Source: an uncultured Clostridium sp. | Lineage (GTDB): Bacteria; Bacillota; Clostridia; Lachnospirales; Lachnospiraceae | Assembly (NCBI GenBank): GCA_900541315.1 | Contig: UQJF01000114.1 | Location: 1-10,126 of the forward strand | Reading direction: 5' to 3' | DNA: 10,126 bases | Shown here: positions 5,389 through 10,126 of the stretch, in pieces | Position numbering within the stretch: position 1 is the stretch's first letter | How the letters are laid out: each line of letters begins with the position of its first letter | Made by a program: the position numbers and the translations under genes | Notes under the pieces: model-generated | The model's database searches: none | Seen by the model: only the letters and a program-made list of their open reading frames with translations | Told to the model about the DNA's origin: nothing

Positions 5389-5813
5389 TATTTTTCCTCC
5401 ACCCGTATCTTTCTGTAATCAAATCCTTTTTCCAGATCTTTTTCAATGGTAATTTCTGTTACATGTTCCGGAAGGATTTCTTCGATCAGCTGGGACCATT
5501 CAATGAGAGAAACGCCGTCCCCGTAAAAACAGTCCTCATATCCGATCTCATCCATTTCACTGATATCCCCGATACGGTATACGTCAAAATGGTATAGCGG
5601 CAGTCTGCCTGTATCATACTGCTGGACAATGGTAAAAGTCGGGCTGTTTACCGGTTCATCAATCCCAAGTCCCTCTGCAAATCCCTGGGTAAATATAGTC
5701 TTTCCCACTCCCAGGTCACCATTTAAACAGATCACCTGCCCCGGTCTTGCTTCCTGTCCCATTTTCTTTCCAAAGGCCCTTGTTTCCTCCGGACCCCAAG
5801 TATCAATTACCAT
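5388..5813 (-). CDS. tsaE: tRNA threonylcarbamoyladenosine biosynthesis ATPase TsaE
   Basis: TsaE (YjeE) is a small P-loop ATPase that drives the TsaB-TsaD cycle. The 141 residues are of normal length. The Walker A motif is GDLGVGKT (32-39). Further conserved pieces are the switch SPTFTIVQQY (57-66), HFDVYR (75-80) with the Walker B-like D77, and LIEWSQLIEEILP (103-115) with E105; these correspond to functional residues of E. coli TsaE. ATG overlaps the end of tex by 11 bases (ATGGTAATTGA), with GGGAG 6 bases upstream, and the stop overlaps tsaB by one base. This arrangement implies co-translation of tex-tsaE-tsaB. TsaC/YwlC, which makes the TC-AMP donor, is not in this window. All key residues are present. 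Confidence 0.96.
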   Translation of the reverse strand: MVIDTWGPEETRAFGKKMGQEARPGQVICLNGDLGVGKTIFTQGFAEGLGIDEPVNSPTFTIVQQYDTGRLPLYHFDVYRIGDISEMDEIGYEDCFYGDGVSLIEWSQLIEEILPEHVTEITIEKDLEKGFDYRKIRVEEK

Positions 5814-7959
5814 CCTTTACTCCCTTCATTGTAAGAGAAATCCTCTTCTTGTCCATATCTACGCTTAAAATCTTCACATCCACCACGTCGCCTACGCTTA
5901 CAGCCTCTAATGGATGCTTAATATAACGATCTGTCATCTGGGAAATATGTACCAGACCATCCTGATGAACACCAATATCCACAAACGCGCCAAAGTCAAT
6001 GACATTGCGGACAGTTCCCTTTAATACCATTCCCGGCTTTAAGTCTTTCATTTCCATAATGTCACTTCTTAAAACAGGACGAGGCATTTCATCTCGCGGG
6101 TCTCTGGCTGGTTTTTCCAGTTCGGCTGCAATATCCCGCAGTGTAATCTCACCTATACCCATTTCCTGAGCCATTTTCTTATAATCAACAATCTTTTTGC
6201 TGATGCCATTTAAACCGCCGTGAGATAATTGTTCTCCGGCGTATCCTAACTTTTCTAACAGTTTTCCTGCTGCCTCATAGCTTTCCGGATGAACACTTGT
6301 GCCATCTAAAGGATTATCTCCTCCTGTGATCCTCATAAATCCGGCACACTGTTCAAATGCCTTCGGCCCCAGTTTAGCCACCTTCAGCAGCTGCTTACGG
6401 TTCTTAAAAGCACCATTTTCTTCTCTATATGCCACTATGTTCTTTGCCAGGGTTTTATTGATGCCGGAAACATATTCCAACAGGGAAGCAGATGCCGTAT
6501 TTAAATCAACCCCTACTTTATTTACACAATCTTCAACAACACCGCCAAGCGCTTCTCCCAGATTCTTCTGGTTCATATCATGCTGATACTGGCCTACACC
6601 AATGGATTTCGGATCGATCTTCACCAGTTCAGCCAGGGGATCCTGCAGTCTTCTTGCAATGGAAACAGCACTTCTCTGGCCTACATCAAAGTTAGGAAAT
6701 TCTTCTGTAGCCAGCTTACTTGCAGAATACACAGAAGCACCCGCCTCGTTTACGATCACATATTGTACCTGCTCTTTTAATTCCTTTAACAGTTCTACAA
6801 TGATCTGTTCAGACTCCCTGGAAGCCGTTCCGTTTCCTACAGAGATCAAAGAAATGCCATATTTACAGATCAGGTCTTTTAATATCTTCTTTGACTCTGC
6901 CACCTTATTCTGGGGAGCAGTTGGGAAAATGACCACTGTGTCCAAAACTTTTCCAGTGCTGTCTACAACAGCCAGCTTACAGCCGGTTCGGAATGCCGGA
7001 TCCCAGCCTAATACTACTTTTCCGGCAATTGGCGGCTGCATGAGAAGCTGCTCTAAATTCTTGCCGAATACGCGGATCGCACCTTCCTGTGCCTTGTCTG
7101 TCAGTTCGCTGCGGATCTCGCGTTCTATAGAGGGCGCGATCAAACGGCTGTAACTGTCCTGGATCACAGTTTTTAATACAGGTGTTGTGTATGGATTTTC
7201 CCTTGTGATCACCTGCTTCTCCAGGTATTGTAAAATCTGCTCTGTTGGTGCTGCCACCTTCACAGTGAGTATTTTCTCATCTTCCCCTCTGTTTAATGCA
7301 AGAATGCGGTGTCCGGCTGCTTTTTTTACAGGTTCTTCATAATTATAGTATGTTTCATAAACAGATTTCTGTTCCCCGTCCTTTGCTGTTGACTGGAGAA
7401 GACCTTTATTCATGGTAATGTTACGAATATAGGTGCGGTATTTTGCATCATCGGAAATGCCTTCTGCAAGAATGTCCATAGCTCCGTTAATGGCATCCTG
7501 AACGTTTTCCACTCCCTTTTCACCAGAAACATAGGCCTCTGCCACTTTTTCCACAGATTCCTTTAAATTCTGTAAAAGGATCACATTTGCCAAAGACTCC
7601 AGGCCCTTTTCACGGGCGATCATAGCTCTTGTACGGCGTTTTGGTTTGTATGGGCGGTATAAATCTTCTACTGCTACTAAAGTTGCTGCTTCCCGGATCT
7701 GTTTTTCCAGTTCAGCTGTCATTTTGCCCTGGTCAGAAATGGCACTGATGACCTGTTCTTTTCTGTCTTCCAGGTTTCTTAAATATTTTAAACGTTCATC
7801 TAAATTTCTTAAAACTTCATCATTTAATGAACCAGTTGCTTCTTTACGGTATCTGGCAATGAATGGGATGGTATTGCCTTCGTCAATAAGCTTTACAGCT
7901 GCCTCTGCCTGATGGCGTCCAATATTCAGTTCTTCTGCCAGTGCTTTGATAATATCCAT
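5803..7959 (-). CDS. tex: Tex family RNA-binding transcriptional accessory protein
   Basis: Tex is a conserved cytosolic nucleic-acid-binding protein, related in architecture to eukaryotic Spt6. Its precise role in this group is unsettled. The 718 residues carry the full set of domains: N-terminal helical region with IPFIARYRKEATGSLND (31-47) and YRPYKPKRRTRA (101-112), a YqgF/RNase H-like domain starting VVLGWDPAFRTGCKLAV (315-331), SVGNGTASRE (373-382) and NEAGASVYSAS (404-414), helix-hairpin-helix units (about 480-550, GVDLNTASASLL), and a C-terminal S1 domain (about 642-712, GTVRNVIDFGAFVDIG and GLVHISQM). GAGG lies 7 bases before ATG and a sigma-A promoter lies at 7998-8026. It heads the tex-tsaE-tsaB-rimI run and overlaps tsaE by 11 bases. 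Several long antisense frames across it are shadows. Confidence 0.95.
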   Translation of the reverse strand: MDIIKALAEELNIGRHQAEAAVKLIDEGNTIPFIARYRKEATGSLNDEVLRNLDERLKYLRNLEDRKEQVISAISDQGKMTAELEKQIREAATLVAVEDLYRPYKPKRRTRAMIAREKGLESLANVILLQNLKESVEKVAEAYVSGEKGVENVQDAINGAMDILAEGISDDAKYRTYIRNITMNKGLLQSTAKDGEQKSVYETYYNYEEPVKKAAGHRILALNRGEDEKILTVKVAAPTEQILQYLEKQVITRENPYTTPVLKTVIQDSYSRLIAPSIEREIRSELTDKAQEGAIRVFGKNLEQLLMQPPIAGKVVLGWDPAFRTGCKLAVVDSTGKVLDTVVIFPTAPQNKVAESKKILKDLICKYGISLISVGNGTASRESEQIIVELLKELKEQVQYVIVNEAGASVYSASKLATEEFPNFDVGQRSAVSIARRLQDPLAELVKIDPKSIGVGQYQHDMNQKNLGEALGGVVEDCVNKVGVDLNTASASLLEYVSGINKTLAKNIVAYREENGAFKNRKQLLKVAKLGPKAFEQCAGFMRITGGDNPLDGTSVHPESYEAAGKLLEKLGYAGEQLSHGGLNGISKKIVDYKKMAQEMGIGEITLRDIAAELEKPARDPRDEMPRPVLRSDIMEMKDLKPGMVLKGTVRNVIDFGAFVDIGVHQDGLVHISQMTDRYIKHPLEAVSVGDVVDVKILSVDMDKKRISLTMKGVKDGN

Positions 7960-7997
7960 TGATAGTCCTCACATATTTTTTGTTGTTCTGAGGTTTT

Positions 7998-8026
7998 ATT
8001 ATAATTCATCTGCAGGCCTTATGCAA
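7998..8026 (-). promoter_or_regulatory. Sigma-A promoter of tex-tsaE-tsaB-rimI
   Basis: The minus strand reads TTGCAT (8021-8026), a 17-base spacer and a perfect TATAAT (7998-8003). Transcription would start near 7991, about 30 bases before the tex ATG. Confidence 0.8.
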
Positions 8027-8039
8027 GACTTTGCCCGAC

Positions 8040-8068
8040 TGGACATAACAGCTTTTACATGCTATAAT
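8040..8068 (+). promoter_or_regulatory. Sigma-A promoter of the plus-strand membrane-protein gene
   Basis: The plus strand reads TGGACA (8040-8045), a 17-base spacer and a perfect TATAAT (8063-8068). The -35 hexamers of this and the tex promoter are 13 bases apart, so the two fire divergently. The predicted start is near 8075, 140 bases before the downstream ATG. Confidence 0.8.
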
Positions 8069-8075
8069 GAGCGCA

Positions 8076-8222
8076 ATGAAAAACAAGCGGCTGCGTAAGC
8101 AGACATTTGTTGCGTTCTGTCTGTATCAGCAGGCAAGGGAGCTCATCCGCGCGCAAAACCTGAGCGGACCCGCTGTTCAAAATCACGCCATACGAAAGGA
8201 TCCTGCTTTAACTTATGAATAG
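8076..8222 (+). CDS. Possible leaderless 48-residue ORF ahead of the membrane-protein gene
   Basis: ATG at 8076 lies almost at the expected transcription start (7-8 bases after TATAAT), so a leaderless mRNA is possible; no ribosome binding site precedes it. The 48-residue product is basic at the start (MKNKRLRKQ), has a central helix-like stretch (LYQQARELIRAQ) and no membrane segment. Its TAG stop (8220-8222) lies inside the start of the next gene, sharing ATGAATAG, which would allow translational coupling. That could explain the weak ribosome binding site of that gene. No family is recognised. The alternative is an untranslated leader in which a 48-codon open frame occurs by chance. Confidence 0.3.
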   Translation: MKNKRLRKQTFVAFCLYQQARELIRAQNLSGPAVQNHAIRKDPALTYE

Positions 8223-8625
8223 CACTTCTAAAAAACCAAGAAAAACATCCAGCTCATCAGAACAGCTGGCAGCCTGTTCCCTGATCAGCGGCATTGCAGG
8301 TATTATCTGCAGCTTTTTTTATCTGCCCTTTTCCCTTGTAAGCGGAAAAAACACTCCGATGGGACTGATCTGCGGAGTGATCGGTATTGTACTTGCCATT
8401 ATGGCTAAAAATGCGGACATCCGTCCCGGAAAGAAATATCCTGGTAAAGCACTGGCTGGTTTTATTTTCAGCATTATTGCAATTGCGCTTACCATGTTCT
8501 TCTTTTACAGCCTGATCAATTATTATGATCTGCTCCGTGATCCGGTAAAAGGTCCCCAGATCAATCAGCTGATCTACCAGATGCAGCAGCAGCTTCAGAT
8601 GCAGCTGCAGATGCCGTCAAATTAA
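8215..8625 (+). CDS. Small three-helix membrane protein (DUF4190-like)
   Basis: This 136-residue protein has a short Ser/Lys-rich cytosolic start (1-17), then hydrophobic segments at about 19-43, 48-66 and 78-104, and a short hydrophilic tail rich in Gln and Met (about 115-134). The repeated glycine-rich helices (GIAGII, GVIGIVLAIMAKN, GKALAGFIFSIIAI) resemble DUF4190-type clostridial membrane proteins; this is a resemblance by eye. The frame has a stop two codons before ATG, so this is the earliest ATG. The best ribosome binding site, AAAGGA, is 14 bases away, longer than ideal. It is the only plus-strand gene in the window, with a strong promoter at 8040-8068 and a terminator at 8650-8690. 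The function is unknown; insertion in the cytoplasmic membrane is inferred. Confidence 0.8.
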   Translation: MNSTSKKPRKTSSSSEQLAACSLISGIAGIICSFFYLPFSLVSGKNTPMGLICGVIGIVLAIMAKNADIRPGKKYPGKALAGFIFSIIAIALTMFFFYSLINYYDLLRDPVKGPQINQLIYQMQQQLQMQLQMPSN

Positions 8626-8649
8626 CTAAACTGACAGATTCACAAAGAT

Positions 8650-8690
8650 AAAGCCTTTCTCCCGTTATCATTCTTCGGGAGAAAGGCTTT
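8650..8690. terminator. Bidirectional terminator between the membrane-protein gene and hom
   Basis: AAAGCCTTTCTCCCG and CGGGAGAAAGGCTTT form a perfect 15-bp stem with an 11-base loop, followed by TCATTT on the plus strand and by ATCTTTG on the minus strand. It lies 24 bases after the plus-strand stop and 105 bases after the minus-strand hom stop, and can serve both convergent genes. The 105 bases between it and hom hold no gene, only a weak 6-bp hairpin (8733-8752). Confidence 0.85.
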
Positions 8691-8795
8691 TCATTTACTA
8701 TGAAAATGTTGCCAAGGAGCTTTACTATAAAGTCTATGTGCCTGCGCATAGAGACCTATAGACATTTTGCAGCCAGGCCATGATCCGGTTACAGG

Positions 8796-10037
8796 CTACA
8801 GCACAGCACGGATCATCTGTTTAATACCATAATCAGAACGTGACTGGGCTTTTGTATCAAAGGCGCTTGCAGCTGCCTTTAATTCTCCTTCTGTCATTTC
8901 TTTCGTAAGAACAGCAAATTCATCCATTCCGTACAGCTCTACTGCTTCTACCTTGCCGAAATATGCATTTACTTCCTGCTCTTTGTTTCTGTAAGAGCCT
9001 GCAAAACGGATAAAGTAGCGGAACTTAGTTTGATCCATAGGAAGGATCTCCTGCTTTTCATCTGTCCAGCCAAGTGGAACATTGTGATCCATATTCTGTA
9101 CTGCTTCAATAATATCCGCAACTACTGCACTGGCTGTTGGCAGCTTTCCTGCACCACTTCCGTAGAACATGGTGGTTCCTAACATATTTCCCTTTACAAC
9201 AATGCCATTAAATACATCATTTACAGAATATAAGGGATTGCTTTTGCTGATCATAACAGGAGCTACATAAGCACTTACCTTACCATCTTTGATACGGCTG
9301 GTTCCAAACAGCTTAATGGATGTTCCCATCTTCTCTGCATACTTAAAGTCAATATCTGTGATCCTGGTAATGCCTTCTGTATAAATATCTTCGTAATTAA
9401 CAGTCTTTCCAGTTGCCATAGAAGTTAAGATGGCGATCTTGCGGCAGGTATCGTGGCCTTCTACGTCTGCTTCCGGATTACGTTCTGCATAGCCCAGATT
9501 CTGCGCCTCTTTTAAAGCATTTTCAAAGGTCTCCCCTTCTTTATCCATCTTCGTAAGGATGTAGTTGGTGGTTCCGTTTAAGATTCCTGTGATCTCTTCA
9601 ATGCGTTCTCCCATCAGGCAACGGTACAACGGACGGATGATCGGGATACCACCGCCTACGCTCGCCTCAAAAAAGAAATTAACCTGCTTTTCTCTCGCGA
9701 TCGCAAGCAGCTCTGTTCCATAAGCAGCTACTAAAGCTTTGTTGGAAGTAACTACATGCTTTCCAGCTAACAAACATGCCTTTACAAATGGATATGCCGG
9801 ATTTAATCCACCCATAGTCTCCACTACTACCTGTACTTCCGGATCTTCTTCAATGATCTTAAAATCATGAATGATCTTATCTGCCACCGGACTGTCCAGA
9901 AATTCCCTCAGATCCAGAACATATTTCAACTCAACTTCCTGTCCTGCGCTTTTTGCAATTTCTGCCTTGTTCTTGTCCAGGATCTCCGCAACACCAGATC
10001 CAATGGTTCCATATCCCATAACTGCTGTCTTGATCAT
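8796..10037 (-). CDS. hom: Homoserine dehydrogenase
   Basis: Hom reduces aspartate 4-semialdehyde to homoserine with NAD(P)H, the branch leading to threonine and methionine. The 413 residues begin with a Rossmann domain (GYGTIGSGV, 8-16), then SNKALVA (98-104). The catalytic domain follows with EASVGGGIPII (124-134), GILNGTTNYILTKM (151-164), PEADVEGHDTCRKIAIL (188-204; likely catalytic D195 and K200) and YGSGAGKLPTASAVVADI (292-309). Residues about 336-413 (from FRYFIRF) look like a shortened or diverged ACT-type region, perhaps for allosteric control; a typical PGVL/IS ACT signature is not visible. GGGAG lies 9 bases before ATG. The 89 bases upstream show no clear promoter, so it may be co-transcribed with a gene beyond the right edge. 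It is convergent with the membrane-protein gene. Confidence 0.95.
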   Translation of the reverse strand: MIKTAVMGYGTIGSGVAEILDKNKAEIAKSAGQEVELKYVLDLREFLDSPVADKIIHDFKIIEEDPEVQVVVETMGGLNPAYPFVKACLLAGKHVVTSNKALVAAYGTELLAIAREKQVNFFFEASVGGGIPIIRPLYRCLMGERIEEITGILNGTTNYILTKMDKEGETFENALKEAQNLGYAERNPEADVEGHDTCRKIAILTSMATGKTVNYEDIYTEGITRITDIDFKYAEKMGTSIKLFGTSRIKDGKVSAYVAPVMISKSNPLYSVNDVFNGIVVKGNMLGTTMFYGSGAGKLPTASAVVADIIEAVQNMDHNVPLGWTDEKQEILPMDQTKFRYFIRFAGSYRNKEQEVNAYFGKVEAVELYGMDEFAVLTKEMTEGELKAAASAFDTKAQSRSDYGIKQMIRAVL

Positions 10038-10093
10038 AATCTCTCGCTCCCTGTATGCTCCATATTCATATTGTTACAGTTCAGCCATGACAT

Positions 10094-10125
10094 CTTCTTG
10101 TTTCCATATTCATGAAAACAAGAAG
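10094..10125. repeat. 10-bp inverted repeat at the right edge
   Basis: CTTCTTGTTT and AAACAAGAAG form a perfect 10-bp stem around a 12-base loop, ending one base before the window edge. For a minus-strand gene ending to the right it would lie upstream of hom as a terminator-like stem, but no U-tract follows it in that direction. Its role is uncertain. Confidence 0.5.
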
Positions 10126-10126
10126 C

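Noticed and set aside
6602..7153. 183-codon plus-strand frame
   Set aside because: It lies wholly antisense to the well-conserved tex gene, with no ribosome binding site or recognisable domain.
8076..8214. SRP RNA or 6S RNA in the leader
   Set aside because: I looked for the SRP apical-loop motif and the 6S open-complex-like arrangement and saw neither.
8561..8749. 62-codon minus-strand frame
   Set aside because: It is antisense to the end of the membrane-protein gene and crosses the strong terminator stem; low-complexity Ala/Ser translation.

Overview
The window looks like a chromosomal contig end from a low- to mid-GC Gram-positive anaerobe of the Clostridia, most likely Lachnospiraceae. 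This is inferred from the protein sequences, AGGAG-type ribosome binding sites, sigma-A promoters, tRNA genes without encoded CCA, and the gene order tex-tsaE-tsaB-rimI. The first 44 bases are not genomic: they are an Illumina Nextera adapter with its index, so the natural left neighbour is missing and a tRNA-Ser(GGA) gene is cut off there.

Nearly all genes lie on the minus strand. Read in that direction (right to left), the order is: hom (homoserine dehydrogenase); a convergent plus-strand membrane-protein gene with its own promoter and a shared bidirectional terminator; then a tightly packed group tex, tsaE and tsaB (overlapping by 11 and 1 bases), followed by rimI. Next comes a 564-base gene-free stretch filled with long imperfect palindromes and short repeats, then a small zinc-ribbon gene, then rnz-tsaD-ispD behind its own promoter, and last two tRNA-Ser genes behind tandem promoters.

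The functional theme is tRNA maturation. TsaE, TsaB and TsaD are three of the four proteins that make t6A37. RNase Z trims tRNA 3' ends, and the tRNA-Ser(UGA) gene here lacks CCA. IspD belongs to the MEP pathway, which yields DMAPP, the donor for i6A37 on tRNAs with A36-A37 such as both tRNA-Ser genes here. Tex and RimI are housekeeping RNA/ribosome-associated proteins, and Hom serves Thr/Met synthesis. All of this is ordinary core metabolism.

The unusual part is 3595-4062 plus outlying copies near 4570-4671. It holds a ~160-base hairpin whose arm differences are nearly all G-U compatible on one strand only, a second ~157-base hairpin capped by a TGGA tetraloop, a compact third hairpin between them, and a family of ~35-45-base repeats. 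One diverged copy appears to supply the end of tsaB, including its stop codon. These elements sit where the tsaE-tsaB-rimI-tsaD order known from other Firmicutes is interrupted. They are the best candidates here for an undescribed mobile or structured-RNA element.
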